The notes beneath the pieces were generated by a model that was not told where the DNA came from, did no database searches, and saw only the letters and a list, made by a program, of their open reading frames with translations. Positions 7,928-16,626 of a stretch of DNA of 42,114 nt are shown here, piece after piece; the first letter of the stretch is position 1; every line of letters starts with the position of its first letter. The DNA comes from an uncultured Bacteroidota bacterium (GTDB taxonomy: Bacteria > Bacteroidota > Bacteroidia > Flavobacteriales > Flavobacteriaceae): positions 1 to 42,114 of the forward strand of contig CACLQG010000007.1 in assembly GCA_902609035.1 (NCBI GenBank), read 5' to 3'. The position numbers and the translations under genes were made by a program.

Positions 7928-9760
7928 ATGAAATACAATCTTCACTTTTCCACCTATATTTTTCTCATCTGGTCGATTTTGTTGACAGCCCAACCAGAGA
8001 AAAATACGATTGATGAGGTTATTGGTTTGATAGATAATGTAATCAACTGGCAAAATCAGCAGACTGATCACATAGAAAAATATACACTAACCAATTGGCA
8101 GTTTTCAAGCTACTATATAGGTGTTATGAAAGCTTTCAAAACTATAGGCAATAAAAATTACCAGGATTTTCTATATAAAGTTGGAGAAAACCATAAATGG
8201 GAAACATTACCAGATATGTATCATGCTGACAAAATCGCAATTGGGCAAATTTATCTCGATCTTTATAAACAAAAAGGGGGGGAGGAGCTGATCAAAAATA
8301 TTAAATGGGTATTAGATGCGAATCTTCTAAGGAATAAACCTCTACCTGATGTAAGATATAAAGATAACCTATATAAACACGAGTGGTGGAGCTGGTGTGA
8401 CGCTTTATTTATGGCCCCTCCTACCTTTGCCAAGATGTATCAGATAACTAAAGAAGAGAAGTACCTAGACTATGCAATTGATTATTGGTTGGTCACCACA
8501 GATTATCTATGGGATAAAAAAGAAAGTTTAATCTATCGCGATGATAGATATTTTGGTAAAAAAACCAAGTCAGGAAAAAAAATCTTCTGGAGTAGGGGAA
8601 ACGGTTGGGTTATTGGTGGACTGGTTCATATGTTGGAAATCATACCAAAAAACCACCCCAAACGTTACTTACTTGTTGATCAGTTTCAAAAAATGTCCCA
8701 TCGTCTTTTGGATTTACAGGAGAGAACAAGCGATGGACTTTGGCGCTCTAATTTATTAGATCCAGGTGTTTTTTCCTACTTAAACCGAAAAGGTGATAAA
8801 TTTATTCAAACTGCTGATATCGATATACCCGAAAATAGTGGAAGTGCCTTTTTTTGTTATGGATTTTTATGGGGCGTAAACAACGATTTATTAGATCCTA
8901 ATTTGTTTCAAAAGCCAATGATTAAAGCATGGGAAGAGTTGTCAAAACATGTTAATAAGCATGGTAGGTTAGGATATGTTCAACCAGTGGGAAAAGACCC
9001 AAAGCCATACAATTCAGATTCATGGCATGAATTTGGAACTGGCGCTTTTTTGTTGGCGGCTTCTGAATACATCAATTATTTAAGAAAACCTGTCGTCAAA
9101 ACTGAAATAAGCTACAAAAAACAAACCCTCATGTATGAAAACAAATTTTCCTCGGTAAGTGATCTAAAGGATTGGGTTTTGGAGGGGGATGCTGAGGTCT
9201 TAATTAAAGATGATTGGCTAGAAATGTACTCCACAGATCAAAAGGCTCATCATGTATTTTGGTGTCCAAAAGAATTACCTGCCAATTTTATAGCCGAATG
9301 GGATTTACAAAATCTTAATCCACAGGCTGGACTATGTATAGTTTTCTTTGCAGCAAAAGGAATCAATGGTAAGGACATAATGCACTCCTCTCAAAAAAAG
9401 AGAACAGGAGTTTTTAGTCAATATACTAAAAGCGATTTGAATAATTATCACATATCGTATTATGCGAATAATCCTAAAAAACCAAATAGACCTTTTGCTC
9501 ACATAAGAAAAAATAAAGGTTTTGTCGTCGTACAATATGGAGAGCGAGGAATAGCTGCAAAATCCACTCTTGTTCACAAAATTCAACTGGTTAAAAAAGA
9601 AAATCACATAAGTATGGCTATTGATGGTCGGGAGATAATAAATTGGAAAGATGATAGAGAGAAATACGGCCCCGCATATGAGGAAGGTAAATTTGCATTT
9701 AGACAAATGCAATGGTCACATTTCAGATATAGAAATTTAAGAGTTTGGAATATAAAATAG
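7928..9760 (+). CDS. GH105 unsaturated uronyl hydrolase fused to a C-terminal DUF1961-like domain
   Basis: The 610-residue protein has a signal peptide of about 20 residues. Residues 30-390 form the GH105 (alpha/alpha)6 barrel, with HADKIAIGQ near 98, WCDALFMAPP near 156 (the Asp expected to protonate the double bond) and WSRGNGWV near 221. GH105 enzymes hydrate the 4,5-double bond of unsaturated uronic acids left by lyases and release 5-keto-4-deoxyuronate. Residues from about 395 to 610 form an extra beta-rich domain (WLEMYSTDQKAHHVFW, CIVFFAAKGINGKDI, ISYYANN) that I recognise as DUF1961-like, a concanavalin-like fold possibly for carbohydrate binding. The second GH105 at 24969 lacks this domain. 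The fusion could hold the enzyme on its oligosaccharide. Confidence 0.88.
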   Translation: MKYNLHFSTYIFLIWSILLTAQPEKNTIDEVIGLIDNVINWQNQQTDHIEKYTLTNWQFSSYYIGVMKAFKTIGNKNYQDFLYKVGENHKWETLPDMYHADKIAIGQIYLDLYKQKGGEELIKNIKWVLDANLLRNKPLPDVRYKDNLYKHEWWSWCDALFMAPPTFAKMYQITKEEKYLDYAIDYWLVTTDYLWDKKESLIYRDDRYFGKKTKSGKKIFWSRGNGWVIGGLVHMLEIIPKNHPKRYLLVDQFQKMSHRLLDLQERTSDGLWRSNLLDPGVFSYLNRKGDKFIQTADIDIPENSGSAFFCYGFLWGVNNDLLDPNLFQKPMIKAWEELSKHVNKHGRLGYVQPVGKDPKPYNSDSWHEFGTGAFLLAASEYINYLRKPVVKTEISYKKQTLMYENKFSSVSDLKDWVLEGDAEVLIKDDWLEMYSTDQKAHHVFWCPKELPANFIAEWDLQNLNPQAGLCIVFFAAKGINGKDIMHSSQKKRTGVFSQYTKSDLNNYHISYYANNPKKPNRPFAHIRKNKGFVVVQYGERGIAAKSTLVHKIQLVKKENHISMAIDGREIINWKDDREKYGPAYEEGKFAFRQMQWSHFRYRNLRVWNIK

Positions 9761-9765
9761 TTTTT

Positions 9766-11106
9766 ATGAAAAAGTTTTTTTTAATCATTCTTGCATATTT
9801 TCTAATAACCTCCCTAGTAAATGCACAAAAAAAGCCCAACGTAATTATAATCTATACTGATGATCAAGCTACACTTGATGTTAACATTTTGGGGGCTAAA
9901 GACTTAGTTACTCCTCATATGGATAAATTAATGCTGAGTGGTACTACTTTTACACAATTTTATGCATCTCCAGTTTGTTCACCTTCTCGAGCTTCTTTGT
10001 TGACTGGTAAAAATCCACAAAGGGCTGGGGTTCCAGGTAACGCAGGTCAAGATTTAAAAAGTAAATCTGGTCTTCCACAATCTGAGTTTACAATGGCAGA
10101 AATGTTTAAAGAAAACGGATATGAAACATATTTAATTGGTAAGTGGCATTTGGGCTATCAGGCTGAAATGAGACCAAATAACCAAGGATTTGATTATAGT
10201 TTCGGTCACTTGGTTGGCTGCATTGATAACTATTCTCATTTTTATTATTGGAGAGGACCAAATCGTCACGACTTGTTTAGGAATAATAAAGAAATCTTCC
10301 TTGACGGAGAATACTTTCCTGACCTAATGGTAAAGGAGGCAAAGCAAGTTATTGAAAAGAAATCTGAGAATCCCTTTTTTATCTTTTTTTCAATGAATAC
10401 ACCCCATTATCCTTATCAGGGTTATGCTAAATGGATTAAATACTATCGTGAAAAAGGAGTTAAACATCCACGTGATATCTATGCAGCTTTTTTGACTACA
10501 CAAGATGAAAAAATTGGGGAACTCATAGGCTTACTGGAGAAAAACAACTTGATAGATGATACGATAATTATTTTTCAATCAGACAATGGCCACTCAACTG
10601 AAGAGCGTGCCTTTAATGGCGGAGGTTATACGGGTCCTTATCGGGGAGCCAAACAATGTTTATTTGAAGGTGGGATTAGGGTTCCCGCCTCCATATCATG
10701 GCGCGATAAAATACCATCTAATCAATTTAGAGATCAAATGAGTGTCAATGTTGACTGGATGCCTACCTTAATCGAATTGTGTGGGTTTAAAACAGATATC
10801 TCCAACATGGATGGTTACTCACTAATGCCAATAATAAATAATGAAAAAGCACCATCCAATCATAAGGAAGGATATTGTTGGGAATTCAATTGGAAAGGGA
10901 AAGTCACATGGGTAGCGCGAAAGGGAAAATGGAAACTATATACCAATCCATATGATAATAGTAGGAGGGAGTATACCTACACTGATAAATTTGTTCTTTT
11001 TGATTTGAAAAATGACCCTGGAGAATCAATTAATCTTTATAAAAAAAAACCTAAAGTAGTTGCTGAACTCAAGGCGCTCTATAAAACATGGAAAAGTAAA
11101 AAATGA
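9766..11106 (+). CDS. S1-family sulfatase, secreted
   Basis: The chosen ATG at 9766 begins with a standard signal peptide (MKKFFLIILAYFLITSLVNA, cleaved before QKKPN). An upstream in-frame ATG at 9745 lies inside the GH105 gene and only adds MEYKIVF, so it is not preferred. The 446-residue protein carries YTDDQ at residues 30-34, CSPSR at 71-75 for formylglycine formation, IGKWHLG near 125, NTPHYPYQGY, QSDNGHS and EGGIRVPAS. All catalytic and metal positions look intact, so it should be an active exo-sulfatase if the cell has a formylglycine-generating enzyme; none is encoded in the window. It overlaps the lyase gene that follows by ATGA, which suggests coupled translation with the enzyme that cuts the chain. 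Confidence 0.9.
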   Translation: MKKFFLIILAYFLITSLVNAQKKPNVIIIYTDDQATLDVNILGAKDLVTPHMDKLMLSGTTFTQFYASPVCSPSRASLLTGKNPQRAGVPGNAGQDLKSKSGLPQSEFTMAEMFKENGYETYLIGKWHLGYQAEMRPNNQGFDYSFGHLVGCIDNYSHFYYWRGPNRHDLFRNNKEIFLDGEYFPDLMVKEAKQVIEKKSENPFFIFFSMNTPHYPYQGYAKWIKYYREKGVKHPRDIYAAFLTTQDEKIGELIGLLEKNNLIDDTIIIFQSDNGHSTEERAFNGGGYTGPYRGAKQCLFEGGIRVPASISWRDKIPSNQFRDQMSVNVDWMPTLIELCGFKTDISNMDGYSLMPIINNEKAPSNHKEGYCWEFNWKGKVTWVARKGKWKLYTNPYDNSRREYTYTDKFVLFDLKNDPGESINLYKKKPKVVAELKALYKTWKSKK

Positions 11107-13691
11107 AAAAAATAGGCATATTTGTATTATTGGTTTTTGGTGTAATTGAATTACTCATTGGTCAACTCCATCAAAAGGAAAGTGAACTGAAAGTTGGAAA
11201 ATTGCCTGATATGGTTTATCCAAAATATAGACGGTGGATGTCCCCAGATAATGGTGATACGACCCGTTTTAAAAGTCCCAGTTTTCAATGGCCTTCAAGA
11301 AAAAAAGAGATTTTTGAGCTGAGAATTGCAAAAAATAAAGCTTTTACTAAGGAACTTATCGAAATTAAAAATATTCCTTTTTCCATGTACAATATTCACA
11401 AAATATTATCTAATGGAACTTGGTATTGGAAATACAAATCGCAAAATAGCTCATGGAGTGAAATAGCAACTTTCAACATAAGTGATACCTCTATTGATTT
11501 TGTTCCTCCACCATTTATCAATGTTTATAAAGGGATTTCAAGGAATCATCCAAGAGTATTAGTTCATCAAAAAGATTGGAAGGAACTCAGATCAAAAGCT
11601 AAAGAGTATAGGGAAAGTAAAAATATAATTGAAAAGGCAGATAAAATAATCGGATTAAGAATTCCAACGGAACAAGATGCTGCAACTAAACTAGAAGGTA
11701 GAGATAAAAAAGAAACAGAAAAAATAAAGAAAAACTCTAGTCAGAAAGTAGGCTATGAATTTGGCCGATCATTACAGTTATTGACTCAAGCTTATGTTTT
11801 GACCAAAGATGTAAAGTATTTTAACGAGGCTAAAAAATGGATGCAAGAGGCATCCACTTGGGATCCAAAAGGACTGACTCATCTCAATGATTTTGGGGAC
11901 TCTTCTATCATGGAATCACTTGCATTGGCTGTTGATATTTTTTGGGATCAATTAAGTGACTTGGAACGAGGAAAGATATTAGTTCAAATTTCTGATAGGG
12001 CAGATGGTTTTTATGATAATTGGAAAAACTATCTGGAAAACAGAAACTCATCTATGCATGTTTGGCAACATATACTTCACCGGTTATTTCTTACATCATT
12101 AGCTTTGGTTGATGAAGTGCCTCAGGCAAAAGATTGGCTAGAATATATCTATGAGATTTGGTTAGCACAACATCCTAAAATGGGAGTAGAAGATGGTGCA
12201 TGGTTTAATGGAACAGGTTACGTTAGAATGGGAGTAATGACAGCTATAGATATACCTTTAAAGTTGGGTCAGATTACAGGAAAAAACTTTTTTATATTGC
12301 CTTGGTATCAAAACTTCATGAAATGGATGAGCTATGCTTATCCACCTGGAGCCACCAGTGATGGCTTTTGTAATGACGGAAAAAAATGGCCCATGCCCAA
12401 CTTGGAATATGGTGCATTTTCCGATGCATTGGCCCGGGTAACTCAAGACCCTATTGCATTGAAATATTCAAATCAAGTATTTGAAAAATTAGAGGGTTTG
12501 GAGACACCTATTATTGATTTAGATTACACAGGAGGTCCATTAAAATCTCAATCTTTAGCTGATGATATGGATTACGCATGGTTTAGGATTACTCAGGGAT
12601 ATGAAATGGAATTACCTAATTTATATAATATGAATGAATTGCCCAGTGCTGCCCTATTTGAGGATGTGGGTGTAGCCTACATGAATACGGATAAGAAAAA
12701 TATTAAAAATAATCTGAGGGTATCAATAAAAAGCTCTCCCATGGGACCTTTGGCACATACACATGCGGAGCATAATACTTTTAATATCGCATATCAGGGA
12801 AAACGCTTGTTTTACAACTCAGGCTATCGACCTTGGATGTCTGCACCTCATACCCTAGCCTGGTACAAGCATACTCAAGGTCACAATGGTATATTAGTCG
12901 ATCAAGAAGGACAACCTTTTGATGCTGGAGGTTATGGTTTTTTACCCCGATTTATCAATGGGGAAAAACTTACCTATGTTTTAGGTGATGCCTCTCACGC
13001 TTATCAAGCACATGAATTACCTGCCAAATCCAGAAAGGACAACACACCTAATGATATGGGTGTTAAGTTTTTTAGAAGACACTATTTGTTACTCAAGCCG
13101 GATATATTTATAGTTTATGACGATATGGAAGCTTATAAGGCAGTAGATTGGAGTTGGATGATCCACAATTATCACGGACTCAAATTAGATTACCAAAATA
13201 AAACTTTAGAGACAACTTACACTGACAGAGGGGGAAGGCTAACCCTTTATGGAGGAAAACCTATTGATTATATTGTTACTGATAAATTTAAGGTGGAACC
13301 CAAAAATTACATTCAAAAAATCGATGCTAATGGAGATATTTTGGAATATAAAAACCATTGGCATTTCAAATCAACTACACTTGAAAAGCAGAAAAAAATG
13401 AGATTTCTTGCCATTATTCAAGTCAGTGATGATCTTAGTTATGACAAGGTAATCCAAATTGAAAAGGGAAATGAATTTCATGTTTCGGGATGGAAAATAA
13501 AGGCCAACATGGATATTAATACACCAGGAAAAATAGTTGTAGAAAGTAAATTAGGTGACGTAAAATTTCTTTCCCATGATGGAGCCGAAGGGAAAGTATC
13601 CAAGCTTTTTGAAAAAATAAATGGGAAAGACGTTGTTAAATCAGCTATTGATCGCTTACCGAAAAGTATAATAAGTGCATCAAAAAGATGA
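11103..13691 (+). CDS. Heparinase II/III-fold polysaccharide lyase with DUF4962-like N-terminal domain
   Basis: The 862-residue protein has a signal peptide of about 20 residues, a short beta-sandwich (about 35-130), an alpha-toroid (about 145-490) containing NRNSSMHVWQH near 313 and DGAWFNGTGYVRMG near 365, then an anti-parallel beta-sheet domain from about 530. HTHAEHNTFNIAYQGKRLF near residue 552 matches the H-x-H-x-x-x-N-x-F signature of heparinase II/III-like lyases. This layout is shared by alginate, heparan and ulvan lyases of the PL15/PL17/PL37 type; I cannot fix the family by eye. It should beta-eliminate uronic-acid linkages, making the unsaturated ends that both GH105 enzymes remove. 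It is the only lyase in the window. Its start overlaps the upstream stop by ATGA and its end overlaps the next gene the same way. Confidence 0.85.
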   Translation: MKKIGIFVLLVFGVIELLIGQLHQKESELKVGKLPDMVYPKYRRWMSPDNGDTTRFKSPSFQWPSRKKEIFELRIAKNKAFTKELIEIKNIPFSMYNIHKILSNGTWYWKYKSQNSSWSEIATFNISDTSIDFVPPPFINVYKGISRNHPRVLVHQKDWKELRSKAKEYRESKNIIEKADKIIGLRIPTEQDAATKLEGRDKKETEKIKKNSSQKVGYEFGRSLQLLTQAYVLTKDVKYFNEAKKWMQEASTWDPKGLTHLNDFGDSSIMESLALAVDIFWDQLSDLERGKILVQISDRADGFYDNWKNYLENRNSSMHVWQHILHRLFLTSLALVDEVPQAKDWLEYIYEIWLAQHPKMGVEDGAWFNGTGYVRMGVMTAIDIPLKLGQITGKNFFILPWYQNFMKWMSYAYPPGATSDGFCNDGKKWPMPNLEYGAFSDALARVTQDPIALKYSNQVFEKLEGLETPIIDLDYTGGPLKSQSLADDMDYAWFRITQGYEMELPNLYNMNELPSAALFEDVGVAYMNTDKKNIKNNLRVSIKSSPMGPLAHTHAEHNTFNIAYQGKRLFYNSGYRPWMSAPHTLAWYKHTQGHNGILVDQEGQPFDAGGYGFLPRFINGEKLTYVLGDASHAYQAHELPAKSRKDNTPNDMGVKFFRRHYLLLKPDIFIVYDDMEAYKAVDWSWMIHNYHGLKLDYQNKTLETTYTDRGGRLTLYGGKPIDYIVTDKFKVEPKNYIQKIDANGDILEYKNHWHFKSTTLEKQKKMRFLAIIQVSDDLSYDKVIQIEKGNEFHVSGWKIKANMDINTPGKIVVESKLGDVKFLSHDGAEGKVSKLFEKINGKDVVKSAIDRLPKSIISASKR

Positions 13692-15145
13692 GAAGATTTA
13701 AAAGAATAGAACTTACAATGGTACTTTTATCTGGGCTGTGGCTTATGGGATGTGAACCAACATCAAAAAAAGAGCAACCCCTCAATGTCTTGATGATCAG
13801 TATTGATGATTTAAATGACTGGGTGGGAGTATTGGGAGCTTATCCCAATGTCAAAACTCCAAACATTGATCGCCTTGCGAACGAGGGAATATTATTTGCC
13901 AATGCCCATTGTCAAGCCCCTATTTGCGGGCCTTCAAGAGCTTCATTACTGTCTGGTCTAAGGCCGTCTACAACTGGAATTTACGGTCAAATTAAAGATC
14001 AAAACCTTAGAAAAGGTAGTACTTTAATGGAGTCAATCCTTTTTTTACCAGAGTATTTTAAAAATAATGGATATAAAACAATTGGAGTAGGCAAGATTTT
14101 TCACAACCACGCCCCCGAGGGAAATTTTGAAGTTTCCGGAGGAAGGATAGCTGGTTTTGGTCCACGTCCAGAAAAAAGAATTAAATGGAATAAAGAGGGC
14201 ACCTCTACAGATTGGGGGGCTTATCCCCAAGAAGATAGCTTGATGTCTGATTACAATTATGCTCAGTGGACTAAAAAACAATTAGAGCAAAAACATGATC
14301 GCCCTTTTTTTATGGCCGTGGGTTTCATTCGTCCACATGTTCCTTGGCACGCTCCTAAATCATGGTTTGATCTTTACAATGCTGATAAAATTACACTACC
14401 ATCCTACCTCCCAAATGATTTTGATGACTTGCCTGAAATTTCCAAAAAAGTTGCTTATAAAGCTATGATGCCCACTACAGATTGGGCCATCGAAAGTGGA
14501 GAATGGAAAAATATTGTTCATGCTTATTTGGCTTGTGTTTCTTTTGTAGATTTTCAAGTTGGAATTGTTCTCAATGCTTTACAAAATAGCATTTACAAAA
14601 ATAATACAATAGTAGTTTTATGGTCAGATCACGGCTATGAATTGGGAGAAAAAGGCTCTTTTGGTAAACAAACCTTATGGAGTGAGTCTACCCGTGTGCC
14701 TTTGATTTTTAAATTACCTGGAGGAAAAGAAAAAATAAAAATACATCAAGCTGTAGAATTATTAGATATTTACCCTACTCTTTTAGATTTAACGGGTTTG
14801 GATGCAAACCCAGCTAATGAAGGTGAAACTCTTGTACCATTATTTACTAAGCCTAATGACCTTTCAGCTGTCGCAATTACCACTTACGGTAAAAATAATC
14901 ACAGCATGGTCAACAGCCAATATCGTTATATAAGATACGAGGATGGGTCAGAGGAGTTGTATAACCTAAAAAATGACCCAGATGAGCGAAATAATCTCTC
15001 ACAATCTTCGGCCTTATATACGGTAAAAAAATCGATGGCTGCTCACCTCCCAAGAATCAATGCTGAATGGAAAAATGAGAGTAATCATACCATCAATGAG
15101 TATTTTTTAAAAACTTCAAAACAAAGTAAAAAAGAGAGAAAATGA
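13688..15145 (+). CDS. Iduronate-2-sulfatase-like S1 sulfatase, lipoprotein (S1_7-like paralogue)
   Basis: The 485-residue protein has a lipoprotein signal with a good lipobox, LMGC, at residues 19-22, so it is membrane-anchored. Motifs are SIDDLNDWVGVLG at 38-50, CGPSR at 80-84 as the formylglycine site, GVGKIFHNH, GFIRPHVPWHAP and SDHGYELGEKGSFGKQTLW. These match the iduronate-2-sulfatase group and the protein at 4838. The regions between the catalytic motifs differ strongly between the two, suggesting different target positions or sugars rather than a recent duplicate. Its anchoring also contrasts with the soluble-looking leader of its paralogue. It overlaps the lyase stop and the PhoD-like start by ATGA, placing it in one translational chain. 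Confidence 0.9.
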   Translation: MRRFKRIELTMVLLSGLWLMGCEPTSKKEQPLNVLMISIDDLNDWVGVLGAYPNVKTPNIDRLANEGILFANAHCQAPICGPSRASLLSGLRPSTTGIYGQIKDQNLRKGSTLMESILFLPEYFKNNGYKTIGVGKIFHNHAPEGNFEVSGGRIAGFGPRPEKRIKWNKEGTSTDWGAYPQEDSLMSDYNYAQWTKKQLEQKHDRPFFMAVGFIRPHVPWHAPKSWFDLYNADKITLPSYLPNDFDDLPEISKKVAYKAMMPTTDWAIESGEWKNIVHAYLACVSFVDFQVGIVLNALQNSIYKNNTIVVLWSDHGYELGEKGSFGKQTLWSESTRVPLIFKLPGGKEKIKIHQAVELLDIYPTLLDLTGLDANPANEGETLVPLFTKPNDLSAVAITTYGKNNHSMVNSQYRYIRYEDGSEELYNLKNDPDERNNLSQSSALYTVKKSMAAHLPRINAEWKNESNHTINEYFLKTSKQSKKERK

Positions 15146-16626
15146 GATTCAATATATTCCATTTAAATCTGAATTCATTCCTGTATCTATTGATTATGAT
15201 TCCGATTGAATTGATTTCACAGTCAACAGAACAAGGAGGCCCATATCTTGCTTCAGGGATCAGAATTGGGGATGTTTCTCAAACTGAGGCTATTATTTGG
15301 ACTCGATTGACCCTTAATAAAAAAAGGGTTGACGATGCTCCTCAACCCATAGCACTCTATACTGATTCAGAGACAGGTAAAAAACACACCAGAAAGACAA
15401 GAAAAGATAAAAATGGAATGATTTATTTTCCCCAGGGATATGACATCAACACCATCGAAGGGGCAGTTCCAGGCAGAAATGGACAGGTAAGATTACAATT
15501 CAGGACAAAGGGTAATAGTAAATGGCAGATTACTCCTTGGGAGGCGGTTGATCCCAAAGCCAATTTCAGCAAGAAGTTTATTCTAAGTGGCCTTGAATCT
15601 GGAAAGACATATAACTTAGTGGTTGAAGCCCGAGCTGATCAATGGGGAATTATTACAGCCACTATGAATGGAAAATTCAAAACTCCTCCAGATGCACAAA
15701 TTTCAAAAAAAATACTCTTCGCCGCTAGTACTTGTCAAGGATACCCTCATCAAGACCATCCAGATGGTTATAAAATTTATCCCTTTTTAGAAAGTCTTGA
15801 TCTAGATTTCTTTGTTCATGCAGGTGATATTATCTATTACGATAATACGGCAAAAAACAAAGCAATGGCATATCATAACTGGAATAGAATGTTTAGTTTG
15901 CCCACTAACAAATCATTTCATGCACAAGTGACTAGTTATTTTGAGAAAGACGATCACGATACTTGGTTTAATGATTGTTATCGAGGTATCGAAACCTCTT
16001 TTATGGGTGAATTCACTTTTGATCAGGGATTAGAAGTTTTTCGTCAGGAAATGCCAATCAAAGATAAGACCTATAGAACCTTCCGTTGGGGGAAAGATTT
16101 ACAAATTTGGTTGGTTGAGGGAAGGGATTATCGTAGTCCCAATATGATGCTAGATGGACCTGATAAGACCATATGGGGAAAAGTACAGTTAGAGTGGTTT
16201 AAAAAGACTGTTAAAGAATCGGATGCTACTTTTAAGTTATTGATCAGTCCAACCCCATTAATAGGTCCAGACAGAAGTTCCAAAAAGGATAACCATTCCA
16301 ATAAAGGGTTTTATTATGAGGGGGAACAGATACGGAAATTCATCTCAAAACAATCTAATATGTACGTGATTTGTGGGGATCGGCATTGGCAATACATTTC
16401 AAAGGATATAAAATATGGAATTATAGAGTTTTCGATAGGATCCAATAGTAATGCTCATACTGGAGGTTGGAATCAAGATGATTTAAGGCCTGAACATTTG
16501 TACTTAAATGTAATAGGTGGAGCGATGACTGTTTCCATCGATCCAGCCAATGGTGGAAGTATATCTGTAAAACATTACAGTGTTGATGGTGTTCAATTGA
16601 ATGAATTCAAATCTTTAGCAAAATGA
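15142..16626 (+). CDS. PhoD-like metallophosphoesterase, secreted
   Basis: The 494-residue protein has a signal peptide of about 27 residues, an N-terminal beta-sandwich (SGIRIGDVSQTEAIIWTRL) as in alkaline phosphatase D, and a calcineurin-like metallophosphoesterase core. Visible metal-site motifs are STCQ near residue 195, HAGDIIYYD near 226, KDDHD near 270, GRDYRSPN near 328 and CGDRHWQY near 412. Classical PhoD enzymes hydrolyse phosphodiesters, but here the gene sits inside a sulfatase operon, ATGA-coupled on both sides, and a homologue follows the second GH105 gene. The likely substrate is therefore a carbohydrate ester. Whether phosphate, sulfate or another group is removed cannot be told from sequence. 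Confidence 0.82.
   Translation: MRFNIFHLNLNSFLYLLIMIPIELISQSTEQGGPYLASGIRIGDVSQTEAIIWTRLTLNKKRVDDAPQPIALYTDSETGKKHTRKTRKDKNGMIYFPQGYDINTIEGAVPGRNGQVRLQFRTKGNSKWQITPWEAVDPKANFSKKFILSGLESGKTYNLVVEARADQWGIITATMNGKFKTPPDAQISKKILFAASTCQGYPHQDHPDGYKIYPFLESLDLDFFVHAGDIIYYDNTAKNKAMAYHNWNRMFSLPTNKSFHAQVTSYFEKDDHDTWFNDCYRGIETSFMGEFTFDQGLEVFRQEMPIKDKTYRTFRWGKDLQIWLVEGRDYRSPNMMLDGPDKTIWGKVQLEWFKKTVKESDATFKLLISPTPLIGPDRSSKKDNHSNKGFYYEGEQIRKFISKQSNMYVICGDRHWQYISKDIKYGIIEFSIGSNSNAHTGGWNQDDLRPEHLYLNVIGGAMTVSIDPANGGSISVKHYSVDGVQLNEFKSLAK

Noticed and set aside
9745..9765. Upstream ATG for the sulfatase at 9766
   Set aside because: It overlaps the GH105 gene and only adds seven residues before a complete signal peptide.
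11103..13691. Firm assignment of the lyase as alginate lyase
   Set aside because: The fold and motifs are shared by alginate, heparan and ulvan lyases, and the numerous sulfatases argue against unsulfated alginate.
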